Of a DNA stretch of 64,000 bases, positions 10,331-20,632 are shown piece after piece (position 1 is the first letter of the stretch; every line of letters begins with the position of its first letter). A program made the translations under genes and the position numbers. The DNA comes from Solen grandis (taxonomy: Eukaryota; Mollusca; Bivalvia; Adapedonta; Solenidae): contig CM037791.1 in NCBI GenBank assembly GCA_021229015.1, positions 53,914,798-53,978,797 of the forward strand, in the 5' to 3' direction. The notes under the pieces are model-generated. The model had not been told where the DNA came from. It saw only the letters and a list, made by a program, of their open reading frames with translations, and did no database searches.

Positions 10331-10634
10331 TTGTTTGTTGGGTTTAACATCCCACCGACAGTATTTCAGTCATTTGGAGACAATGTCTACTCGAGACAGA
10401 TATAGTGCTGCCACACTGCAGTATCACGCTGTAGACATGTAGCATGATACCACACCCAGTCATATTATCCTGACACCGGGCCAACCAGTCTTGCAACTAC
10501 CCTTATATGCTGAGCATTAAGCAAGGGAGCTATAACAGTACCGTTTTTTACGACTTTGGTATGTTGCAGCCGGGGATCGAACCCAGGACCTCCTGCTCCT
10601 GAGGCAGACACTCTAATCACTTGGCCATTGGGGA
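10331..10634 (-). mobile_element. tRNA-derived SINE, family A, copy 1
   Basis: Read on the minus strand, it starts CCCCAATGGCCAAGTGATTA (A box), then GGTCCTGGGTTCGATCCCCG (B box), then a non-tRNA body, and ends in a GATGTTAAACCCAACAAAC tail. The second copy at 28583-28886 aligns over its whole length, which defines both ends. The tail matches the common mollusc SINE ending. Confidence 0.85.
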
Positions 10635-12008
10635 CAGTATAGATATCTGTATGTATAGTTTTAATTATCTGATATAAAATAATCTCAAATCAATCAATGA
10701 AACATGCCTTTTTTGTAATATATTCCAAAATGGAGGCAGAAGAAAAAAGAAAAAAAAACCATCTGCACCATAACCCCAAAAGTATAGGTATACATCAAGT
10801 CGTATCAGTTAATGCTAATGTCAACTTACTATACACCTGAAATGTATGGTTATTTCTGAATTCAACTTTTTATATCCCATCTATATGGTTTTCGTAATCA
10901 CAAATATAAACATTTTTAAAAATATATTCGAACTTGATAAAACTCAAAGCATTTTTACCCATCATATTTATATGACATGTTAAATTACTTTTTGACATCT
11001 AAATGAAATTAAGAAGGCAATCAAAAGTAACCTTAGACACTGGCATTTAACATACTTTTACATGAGTTATCATTTGAAGCAATAGGAAGGTTCTAAGGAA
11101 ATGTAAAATTATGCTTGTGGTCAACATTTAATTTACCTGTACTAATCACCAATATCTACTTTTGGATGGAAGGGTGTAATTGACCTTATGATTCTGTTTG
11201 GGAATTCTTGCGAGAACGCGAAATGTAAACAATGGCTGCGCTCATGCTGAGGCACTTAACACATAATATATTCGTCTTTAAATATTAATTTTTTGATTTG
11301 TAGGTGTATTTTAATTAAATGCATCATGGATAAAGGCTGGTCAAACCAATATTTTTCAAATCAAAGCAAATTTTTATCAGCCGAGTGTATTCCTTTATTT
11401 TAAATTTGACTGTTCGAAATTAATTTTCTTTCATTGACATTTTTTGTCTGTGCTTTTCTTAACTGTACTTGGTCAGAATTAATTGACACTTAATTCACTA
11501 GTCAGGCCTACTTGTGCATAGCTTTGTCACATCACAGTCCTGAAGGGTTGGGAATCAGTCCGAACTGTTTTATTCTCACTGATTATTGGTTTATCAGTGA
11601 TTTTTATACTGTTATTCAATACAAAAAGACTGCAATATGTAACATACGATATTATTAAAACACAACAATAAAATTCGAATGTCTTTGATTTGATCACTGT
11701 TACAGTTTTAAATCAAAATACTACTATAGCATTTTAGACCAAATCAGCAGTGACAGTTGGTGGCAAACTATTCAATCACAAATGAGCTTACAGTAAGGTT
11801 GTTACCGATAAAAAATATCTACTCTTTCTAAAATCATAAAACGCCATATTCGTTGACAAATCAGAAACCAATGTCAACAATTAATAAGCACGGTCTTCCT
11901 TAACAATTAAACAACATACTGATTAATCAGACCAACACTACAGGCAAGATAAATTTTCCAGTGTTAATAAAGCTACTCTGGAATTAAGAATATTTGGGAA
12001 TTTCACAG
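10635..12008. other. No recognisable feature
   Basis: Long AT-rich stretch with only short chance open frames and no tandem repeats or inverted ends. Confidence 0.5.
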
Positions 12009-12131
12009 CTAATCCGGGGGTACAAACAAACTTTTACAGTTACAACTTTGTGGTGTTGCACTAATTCTATTGTAAATGGTAATGCATCGTGAAGCTATAA
12101 TGGTAAAAGTTTGTTTGTACCCTCGGATTAG
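12009..12131. repeat. Foldback element, 29-bp arms
   Basis: CTAATCCGGGGGTACAAAC... (12009-12037) is the inverted complement of 12103-12131 with one mismatch over 29 bp. The loop is 65 bp and similarity fades outside the arms. It could be a tiny foldback MITE or an RNA hairpin. A 69-codon frame at 12076 overlaps one arm and is not called. Confidence 0.7.
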
Positions 12132-12499
12132 ATGGGAAAACCCCACATTTGCCAAATTCTGGATAACATCCATTCATGCGTCTGAATATGAACACATTTG
12201 TTTCAATGGACTGTTAACAATCAGCCCACTGCCACTCTTACACTCCCTATTTCTCTTGCTTTCAGTTTATAATATTTATATCTAGTGTTTTTAAATAAAA
12301 AGAAGCAAATATATATTACAAAAAAAAATTTCATTACTTTGATTACTTTATTTATACATAGTGTCTTCTTTCCATTTCATTTATATACATAAAATAGGTA
12401 AATTGATCAAATTCAATATTATAAGCTAATATATACGTGATTTCCTACAGTATATATTTTTTTGTCTCAAAGACAGCGGCAAAACATTTTTCAGTTTTC
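12132..12499. other. No recognisable feature
   Basis: AT-rich spacer before the minisatellite. Confidence 0.5.
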
Positions 12500-13140
12500 A
12501 GGATTCAAACCTATGACTTTACCTAGTAGTTAGCTGGTTTCAACCCACGACCTTACCTAGTAGTGAGCAGGTTTCAACCCATGACCTTACCTTGAAGTGA
12601 GCTGGTTTCAACCCATGACCTTACCTTGAAGTGAGCTGGTGTTAACCCATGACCTTACCTTGAATTGAGCTGGTTTTAACCCATGACCTTACCTTGAATT
12701 GAGCTGGTGTTAACCCATGACCTTACCTTGAATTGAGCTGGTGTTAACCCATGACCTTACCTTGAAGTGAGCTGGTTTCAACACATGACCTTACCTTGAA
12801 TTGAGCTGGTGTTAACCCATGACCTTACCTTGAAGTGAGCTGGTGTTAACCCATGACCTTACCTTGAAGTGAGCTGGTTTCAACCCATGACCTTACCTTG
12901 AAGTGAGCTGGTTTCAACCCATGACCTTACCTTGAAGTGAGCTGGTTTCAACCCATGACCTTACCTTGAAGTGAGCTGGTGTTAACCAATGACCTTACCT
13001 TGAATTGAGCTGGTGTTAACCCATGACCTTACCTTGAATTGAGCTGGTGTTAACCCATGACCTTACCTTGAATTGAGCTGGTGTTAACCCATGACCTTAC
13101 CTTGAAGTGAGCTGGTTTTAACCCATGACAGCTGGTTTCA
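12500..13140. repeat. 34-bp minisatellite, about 18 units
   Basis: The unit is GAGCTGGTTTCAACCCATGA plus CCTTACCTTGAAGT. Two variable positions split units into TTTCA/GTGTTA and AAGTG/AATTG types, and runs of the same type sit together, as expected from local unequal exchange. The first unit, GGATTCAAACCTATGACTTTACCTAG, resembles the complement of a tRNA-SINE B-box region. Confidence 0.9.
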
Positions 13141-13342
13141 TTGATTTCGTCCCCAGCTTACACTCTATCACTATGATACAACAGGGATACAAAGGCAAAC
13201 GTTATGGACTTTCACGTTTTACTGAACATTGGGCTGGTTTCCTACCATCTGTGTTTTTTTAAAAAGGTTGATTGCATTTTGGAAGTTGAAATTGAATTAA
13301 AATGTGTTGAAACAAGTAACTGGTGTTGTATGCAACACATAA

Positions 13343-13785
13343 AGTCCCCTACCGACTCAACCTTGACTCAATATGGTAATCAATCCCATTTTTTGCCATA
13401 TTTTCACTATTTCCGTTACCATAGCAACCACAATTTTAGTCGAAGAACAAAAATAAAATGATGTGCATAATCTACACATTGCCATCTAGTCATATAGCAA
13501 GTTTCATCAAGTTAGCTTGCTTAGTTATCGCGGGATCCCATTTTTGCCATATTTTCACTATTTCCGTTACCATAGCAACCACAATTTTAGTCGAAGAACA
13601 AAAATAAAATGACATGCATAATCTACACATTGCCATCTAGTCATATAGCAAGTTTCATCAAGTTAGCTTGCTTAGTTATTAAGTTATCGCGGGATCCAGA
13701 TTTGAGCGGACAGACGGACGGACGGACAGACAGACGGAGGGCAAACCTATAGTCCCCTCCGGTGTGAACACCGGTAGGGGACTAA
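13343..13785 (+). mobile_element. Pearl/HINE-like element with two 155-bp core units
   Basis: AGTCCCCTACCG (13343-13354) is inverted at 13772-13783. The core holds two nearly identical units beginning CCATTTTTTGCCATATTTTC, then a GACGGACGGACGGACAGACAG microsatellite. It ends in a strong hairpin (13751-13783, AGTCCCCTCCGGTG/CACCGGTAGGGGACT) followed by CTAA. Offset inverted repeats, tandem core, ACGG-type microsatellite and a terminal stem-loop match pearl/Helentron-associated elements. It has no coding capacity. Confidence 0.7.
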
Positions 13786-14349
13786 TCAGTGCTGGAGATA
13801 AGGTATTTAATAAACCTTAAATGAAAAAAAGAAAGTATGCAGGAGGAAAAGTAGCAAAACCTTCTGAGATATTTTGAACCATGACTGGCTGTAATTTTCC
13901 TTCCATAGCCAACAATATGGCGATAAAATTTAGGTGTCACACAAGTTGGTTTGTATTGCAGTGGGTAAAATATTCACATGCCAAACAGTACGGTAAAGGG
14001 AGGTGGGTTCAAATTGAGCCCCAGAACATTGGTTGTTTTTTTTGTGATAGAAAACATACATATTTATTTTTTTTATATTGAAAATCATTACTTTACCTAT
14101 AGTAAGTACATGTGTATATATGAAAAACAAAACAAGACAGTAAGTGTGGCAATATGTTAATTGTTAACAGTCTATTGAGACAAATTATGTGTTCATCTTT
14201 TTTTGTTCATCTTTTTTTAAAGACGGTACATGTTGAAGCAAGGTTATAGCGGGTTAATAACATTAGGTTCATTGGCATCATTTGAAAACTTGATCCTTAC
14301 TTATCAAATTTACTTTGATAAACAAAAGAAATATGATCAAAATATTAAC
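13786..14349. other. No recognisable feature
   Basis: AT-rich. Several overlapping 60-66-codon frames on both strands look like chance. Confidence 0.5.
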
Positions 14350-15190
14350 AAGGGGGCCAAGATGGCCCTAACTCGCTCACCTGAATTTGGTTTGTTGTAG
14401 AAAGGCTGTAACCATGAGAGGATACTATAACCAAATATCAAAGCTGTAGGTCTGTATGTTTTTAAGAGAAGGCATTTCATAGTTATGCATTCTGGTTGCC
14501 ATGGCAACAAAAGTTCTTCATGATCCAACCAATGATTTCAGAAGTAAAGATTTTTTTTGTTTTCTTTATATAGTTCCATACAAAATCTGGGTGTGGTCCT
14601 GGGAGTGTCCTCATGTAAACCCTGATGCACATATTTGTTGATAGTGTTCAGGCACCAGAAGCTGATGCTATATACCAAATATCAAATCTGTAGGTCTGTA
14701 TGTTTATGAGAAAACACATTTTTAAGTTTGCTTTCTGATGGCCATGGCAACCAAAGTTCTTCATGAAATTCAAGAAAAATTAGGAATTAGCCTAAGGCTA
14801 ACATAAGTATCATTTAAGTTATATATGGTGAAAATCCATGGACTAGTTTTGGAAGTGAAGTTTTTCAAGAATTCCCTATATAGTTCTATATACAAATCTG
14901 GGTGTGGCCATGGGCATGGCCCATTGTGACCCCCGGGGCAAAACTTTTGCACTGATGTTAAGGCAACATGAGCTGATGCTATGTACCAAATATCAAATCT
15001 GTAGGTCTTTATATTTTGGAGAAAAAGCATTTTAAAGATTTTCCCTTCTGGTTGCCATGGAAACAGAGTTTTTCATGGAAAAAATAAGAATTTGCATAAG
15101 GCTATTGTAAGTATCATTTTGGTAAAATTTGATGAAAATCCATTTGGTAGTTTCAGAGGAGAAGATTGTTGAAATTATTGACACACAACA
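14350..15190. mobile_element. HINE-like element with three diverged internal modules
   Basis: The left end, GGCCAAGATGGCCCTAACTCGCTCACCTG, is matched in inverted form by the right end of the element at 63501-63985. Modules repeat ACCAAATATCAAA(G/T)CTGTAGGTCTGTATG at 14431, 14675 and 14986, and GGTTGCCATGGCAAC-type blocks that are palindromic around CCATGG. No hairpin plus CTAA end was found, so the right end may be lost. Confidence 0.55.
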
Positions 15191-15242
15191 ACACAAGTTA
15201 TGTATTCTGGTCAGTTTGGAATGTAGAAAATACAGTCAGGTA

Positions 15243-15438
15243 TTAACCCTTACCCTAATGGAACTGTAAGTGCTAACCTTTGCCACCAGTAAAGGGCCAG
15301 GCCAGCCTGCACATGGCTCTTTACTGTTGGCGGACCAACTACAAGTTTTCATCTTGTTATCCCTAGAATTGATAATGAACAGTTCCAAAAACGATGCCAG
15401 CTAAGTCCATTTGAGAAATTCAGCAGGTTAAGGGTTAA
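15243..15438. mobile_element. TTAA-flanked MITE family B, copy 1
   Basis: Flanked by TTAA at 15243-15246 and 15435-15438. The ends are CCCTTACCCT and AAGGG. It aligns along its length with 58459-58688 but lacks most of one arm of the central palindrome. CCC...GGG ends inside a TTAA target duplication are the pattern of piggyBac-type elements. No coding sequence. Confidence 0.75.
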
Positions 15439-15539
15439 TTCCTATCAGGTAAATGGCCCTAATGATCATTAGGGCCAGCCACTCAACCACCATTCAGATG
15501 CAAGTATGAAGTTAAGCGCCTGTAGGTTCAAGGCCTTCT

Positions 15540-15786
15540 TTAAGATATAGAATGGAAATGGAAAAAGAGGCCCAAGATTAAAGTAAGTGCAAAGTTTGAA
15601 CCAAACTAACAATGTAAGTGCAAAGCTGTGAGGATTCTTAAATATTAAACAGGAGTAAAAAAACATGCCCCAAAGTAGCAACTTCCACTCCCATTAGAAG
15701 GACTTTGACTTGGCAGAATGGGCCCAAAATCAACAGGGGTCATCCCCTTAAACATTGCAATGTTAGTATCATGTTGGAAAACTTAA
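15540..15786. repeat. 247-bp TTAA-to-TTAA block, copy 1
   Basis: Starts at TTAAGATATAGAATGG and ends at GGAAAACTTAA. The second copy at 19195-19441 is exactly the same length and nearly identical. Here a family A MITE follows directly at the right-hand TTAA. The short minus-strand open frames over it (MLLWGMFFYSC...) recur with the repeat and are not genes. Confidence 0.8.
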
Positions 15787-16046
15787 ACCTTTCCCTCATA
15801 TAGACTCATTTTGACGCACTCAGTAGGTACTACATAAAGCTTGATCTGTAGAAAACCACAGTTAAACCTTACCAAATTTAATTACAAAATCCTTATTTCC
15901 AGACCACTGAGGAGCAGCGAACAGCATAAAACCTGATCAGCCTGCGAGTTACTGCAGGCTGATCTGCGAGTTACTCGCAGGCTGATCTGGTTTTATGCTG
16001 TTCGCATAGGTCTTTTCATGGTGTCCTCTATGAGGGAAAGGGATAA
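15783..16046 (+). mobile_element. TTAA-flanked palindromic MITE family A, copy 1 (264 bp)
   Basis: Aligns with the other seven copies. The left end reads TTAAACCTTTCCCTCATATAG and the right end GAGGGAAAGGGATAA, so both TTAA-CCC junctions carry a point change. The centre has an extra hairpin arm: the GCGAGTTACTCGCAGGCTGATC segment is partly repeated, which explains the 22-bp excess over the usual 242 bp. Confidence 0.85.
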
Positions 16047-16254
16047 ACTCACCGTCATGGTTATTTGTTTGTATGTCGTGTTGATATTTGTTGTTGATGC
16101 CCTGTAGTACTGGAATTTACTGATTCCATGGTACTTTCAGGTAATAACATTTCCAGTTGTTTTTTTCTTTTTTTATGTTGTTTACATTCACAGTATTTTT
16201 TAATCATTGATTCTTTTTAAAACTGATCCCACACATTCAAAACTATCTTTTAAA
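16047..16254. other. No recognisable feature
   Basis: AT-rich spacer between repeats. Confidence 0.5.
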
Positions 16255-18322
16255 CAAGAGGCCCAAGGGCCATAAACGCTCACCAGTGTAAATCAGCATA
16301 TTCAAGATGATTTTTTCTATAAGGAAATCAAATGACAAATCAGAGATCAACTTCATTTTAGCAATCATGGCAGACATTCGTGAAATCAATCCTGACCATT
16401 AATTTCATGGAAGTAAAATTCTGAAATTTATTAATTGAAGATAATATAACATATTGTATTATCAGTTGCAGTTACACAATGTGAATGGTGTTCGAAAAAT
16501 AAACTAGCAGAATTTATCATGATAGTTTGAAAGACACAGGGCTTTTTGTATTGTAAGAAAATGAAAGCAGTTCGTTAAAATGGTTGATTTAACTTTTACA
16601 TATCATGATTAAACTTTTAAATAACAATCTGTAACAAAATATTTCGAAAATTCTTTAATATCGTTTCAGATTCCAATTATTTGCAAGTTGTCAAAAGAGA
16701 AAGTAAATCCGCGAAAACTGATGACATTTAGAAATGCAAAGCTTTTTTGGTTATTAATTTTATTTACATGGTCAGAGAAAGTTGTGAATCTATTTTGCTA
16801 TTTTGCAAAATACTAAAAGTACTCTCCAAATTACCTGCAGTGTGTCTTTTTAGCTTTTATCCACAAAACAATGCATCTCTACATTAAAATCAGATCAGAT
16901 CAGAATATATTTTCGTTACAAAATCGGCAATTTGCGTACGTGACATCGCCATGAATCTGGCAGAATTTTATGCAAAATAGAAAAAGTGGGAAAAAATGAA
17001 AATAAAGTTTAACAGATAAGCTCATTTCAAGTTTTTTCCTATCTCTTTTTAGTTCTCTTTAGATTACCAGGCGGATTACCAGTTACATGAGAAAAAACAA
17101 AACAAATTGAGAAGGAGAAGTGTGTAAAATTCAGAGAAAGGCTAAAAATGTGGATCATTTAACGGTCTTTTATTTTATTTTTTATTTTTTTTTTTTGGGG
17201 GGGGGGGGGAGAATTTTCACCTACAGTTGAGGAAAAATATATACTTTTAAGGATGGGAATGGGGCTAAATTTCGGTCCCAAATTGGCCTTTGCACAGAAG
17301 AAGAATTTTGATGTTTTCTATATAGAGTATATAAGGGAATTAGCCAACCCCCTAGGGACCTCATTTTTTTAGGAATTAACTTTATTTTAGCCATATTGGT
17401 ATACGATCATGAGGTAACCATTTGGGCCAAAGGAAATTAAATTCTCACAGCTGGCTTCATAAAAATAGTATTTTGATGTTTTCTATATAGAGTATATAAG
17501 GAAATTAGCCAACCCCCTAGGGGCCTCATTTTTCAAGGGATCAACTTTATTTTAGCAATTATGGTAGACATTCATGAGGTGACTATTTGTGCCAAAGGAA
17601 AATAAATTCTGACCATTTGTTTCAGAGGAGATGATTTTCAAAGTTTTCAATTATTTTTTCTATTTGTTGCCATGGCAACCAGAGTTCTTCATGGATCAAC
17701 TTTATTTGAGCAATTTTTGTAGAGGCCCACCCAAGGATCATACATGCCAAGTTTTATCAAATTCTGTCCAGCGGTTTCAGAGGAGATGATTTTCAAAGTT
17801 TTCAATTATTTTTTCTATTTGTTGCCATGGCAACCAGAGTTCTTCATGGATCAACTTTATTTGAGCAATTTTTGTAGAGGCCTACCCAAGGATCATACAA
17901 GCCAAGTTTTATCAAATTCTGTCCAGCGGTTTCAGAGGAGATGATTTTCAAAGTTTTCAATTATTTTTTTCTATTTGTTGCCATGGCAACCAGAGTTCTT
18001 CATGGATAAACTTTATTTGAGCAATTTTTGTAGAGGCCCACCCAAGGATCATACATGCCAAGTTTTATCAAATTCTGTCCAGCGGTTTCAGAGGAGATGA
18101 TTTTCAAAGTTTTCAATTATTTTTTCTATTTGTTGCCATGGCAACCTTTTAATTTATTTAATTTTTTCAAGGATCACACATGCCAAGTTTTAACAAATTC
18201 TGTCCAGCAGTTTCAGAGGAGATGTCTTTTAAAGCAAATTGTTGACGACGGACGACGACTGACGACGGACGAAGGGTGATCCCAATAGCTCACCCTGAGC
18301 ACTTCGTGCTCTGGTGAGCTAA
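16255..18322 (+). mobile_element. Large HINE-like element with 155-bp tandem core
   Basis: The left end is GAGGCCCAAGGGCCATAAACG then CTCACCAG; the right end has the hairpin GAGCACTTCGTGCTC (18297-18311) then TGGTGAGCTAA, with CTAA at 18319-18322. GCTCACCAG and CTGGTGAGC are inverted near the ends. Core units start at 17631, 17786, 17941, 18097 and 18222 (spacing 155, 155, 156, 125). An earlier pair of units (TTTTCTATATAGAGTATATAAGG at about 17313 and 17476) has its own period of about 163. GACGACGGAC-type microsatellite precedes the right end. The 66- and 74-codon frames here are repeat translations. Confidence 0.7.
17191..17212. repeat. T-run followed by G-run
   Basis: About ten T then about twelve G inside the HINE-like element. 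Homopolymers such as these are assembly-sensitive. Confidence 0.85.
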
Positions 18323-18956
18323 AAAACTGGACTATACAAACACTACACAACTGGTTATCAGTGACACAACATTGTGTGATCTTCAGCATTCTTTGATTTT
18401 CGAGACTTTACGCAAGCATCGTTTGATCTGCAAGATTCTTGACATCTAAGTTCTGTACCCTATTTAACCTTCTGTTAGTGGCCACCTCTTTTAAGCAGTC
18501 ATTTTCTCTTGTTTCACTTACTGACCTTTATGACTGTATATATAGCAACAGGAGCCAATGTATGGAATAGGAACTTATGATATTCACATCTATTTTCATG
18601 CTATTCATTTAGTTTAGTCATCTCAAAGATGAAAAGAGTTAGACAGGTGTTAGCTGTTTTGAATACATATAATATTTCTATAATTTCCTCTATGACATAA
18701 TACCTTTACTTTCTATTTAAAACACTGTGAATCACTCTTCAAAAGTCCATAAGCCTGAATCATATGACCATATGATGTTTTTACCTGAAAATAATGTGAC
18801 CACATTGATATTACTAGGAGAATATAAAAACTGCATTTCTTCAAACTTTTGAAAGACAATATGTTTCAAAAGAATGTTCTGTATAATCTGTATCGTATTT
18901 ACTTTCTCCGATCTTTTAGAGAGACCTCTCTCAAGAGTGTTACCATTTACACATTG
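18323..18956. other. No recognisable feature
   Basis: AT-rich spacer with no supportable feature. Confidence 0.5.
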
Positions 18957-19198
18957 TTAACCCTTTCCCTCATATAGACTCATTTTGACGCACTCAATAG
19001 GTACCACATAAAGCCTGATCTGCAGAAAACCACAGTTAATCCTTACCAAATTTAATTACAAAGTCCTCATTTCCAGACCAATGAGGAGCAGCGAACAGCA
19101 TAAAACCTGATCAGCCTGCGAGTTACTTGCAGGCTGATCTGGTTTTATGCTGTTCGCATAGGTCTTCTCATGGTTTCCTCTATGAGGGAAAGGGTTAA
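18957..19198 (+). mobile_element. TTAA-flanked palindromic MITE family A, copy 2
   Basis: 242 bp including both TTAA. The ends are TTAACCCTTTCCCTCATATA and GAGGGAAAGGGTTAA. The palindrome is intact with one loop change (TTACTTGC). Its right TTAA is shared with the 247-bp block that follows. Confidence 0.9.
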
Positions 19199-19441
19199 GA
19201 TATAGAATGGAAATGGAAAAAGAGGCCCAAGAGTAAAGTAAGTGCAAAGTTTGAACCAAACTAACAATGTAAGTGCAAAGCTGTGAGGATTCTTAAACAT
19301 TAAACCGGAGTAAAAAAACAAACCCCAAAGTAGCAATTTCCACCCCCATTAAAAGGACTCTGACTTGGCAGAATGGGCCCAAAATCAACAGGGGTCATCC
19401 CCTTAAACATTGCAATGTTAGTATCATGTTGGAAAACTTAA
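19195..19441. repeat. 247-bp TTAA-to-TTAA block, copy 2
   Basis: Same length and nearly the same sequence as 15540-15786. Here the family A MITE is on the left side, and ordinary sequence follows the right TTAA. Confidence 0.8.
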
Positions 19442-20390
19442 GGTATAGGCAAGATCTTGAATGAAAAAGTAGGTGTAACAAAAATTAAACCCAACATGCC
19501 TGCAATACTATGCTGGCAATATGCTGTTGTGAATGTTGATGTTGGACAATGGCTCCCAAGTAAAAAAAAACAAATGATACAAGTCGTCTCTGATACCAAT
19601 TCTAAGAAACAGCTTTTCAACACATGCGAATATGAAAATTATATGCTGCACAAAAAATATCCTGCATTTTTAACTAAAAAACATTTCACTTCATCCTTTA
19701 ATTGAAAAAAGGTGCAATCATATTTTATACCAATCTGTCTACAATTAGTTAAATGGCCAAAATCAGTGACTATAAAAATTACCAAGATACAGAAAATAAA
19801 AAAATATTTGTGCCTTAATTGCAGAGAATTAAAATGTCACTTTTATATTGTTCACAAAAATTGTGAAATATCTATGTTCCTAAGTGTACTATGCTAAAAA
19901 AGTCTTAATATGAAATTAGCAAAAATATTGATAACAATATTTTAGAAATGGCAAATGCTGGGAGTTTAACATATCCTGTGTGTCTTTGAACACTGTTTCA
20001 AATTATCATAATTTTATTTTATGTTTCTTTGCAATATAATGGGTTTCCTGCACTCATCAATGAAATCTGTGTAGTTTTTTATGTGGAATGTTACCAGTTC
20101 ATATGGGAAAGGTGATAAACTTATAATTAGATGTGATTTTGAAAGAAGTTGGAGAAGGTGAGACAGACGATGAAGAAGTGATCCCTGTTTGTCCTTCCCA
20201 TGATGCTGATGCTGATAAGGAGGATGGTGGCGAAATTGATGTTGATAAACATAAACATTATGCCAATAATTTGCATAGCAACTTAATGATCATCAAAAAT
20301 ATTGACACCAGTATATATCTATACTGCTAAAAAATGTTTTGTGTGTGTGTCAGATATGGCACTATTACAAAACAATAACGATGTTCATGT
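19442..20390. other. Spacer with two weak open frames
   Basis: An 82-codon plus frame (19457-19705) and a 65-codon acidic frame (20133-20330, EVGEGETDDEEVIPV then DADADKEDGGEIDVDKHKH) are the only items of interest. Neither has clear splice sites or a recognised family. The acidic one has coding-like composition in its first half, but is too weak to call. Confidence 0.35.
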
Positions 20391-20632
20391 TTAACCCTTT
20401 CCCTCATAAATACTCATTTTGATGCCCTCAATAGGTACCACACAAAGCCTGATCTGCGGAAAACCACAGTTAAACCTTACCAAATTTAATTACAAAATCC
20501 TCATTTCAAGACCACTGAGGAGCAGCGAACAGCATAAAACCTGATCAGCCTGCGAGTTACTCGCAGGCTGATCTGGTTTTATGCTGTTCGCATAGGTCTT
20601 TTCATAGTGTCCTCTATAAGGGAAAGGGTTAA
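20391..20632 (+). mobile_element. TTAA-flanked palindromic MITE family A, copy 3
   Basis: 242 bp, TTAA at both ends, intact central palindrome, same orientation as copy 2. Small changes in the terminal repeat (CATAAATACTC; TATAAGGG). Confidence 0.9.

Noticed and set aside
17744..18279. Two similar open frames MPSFIKFCPAVSEEMIFKVF...
   Set aside because: Identical because they are the 155-bp tandem units of the HINE-like element read twice.
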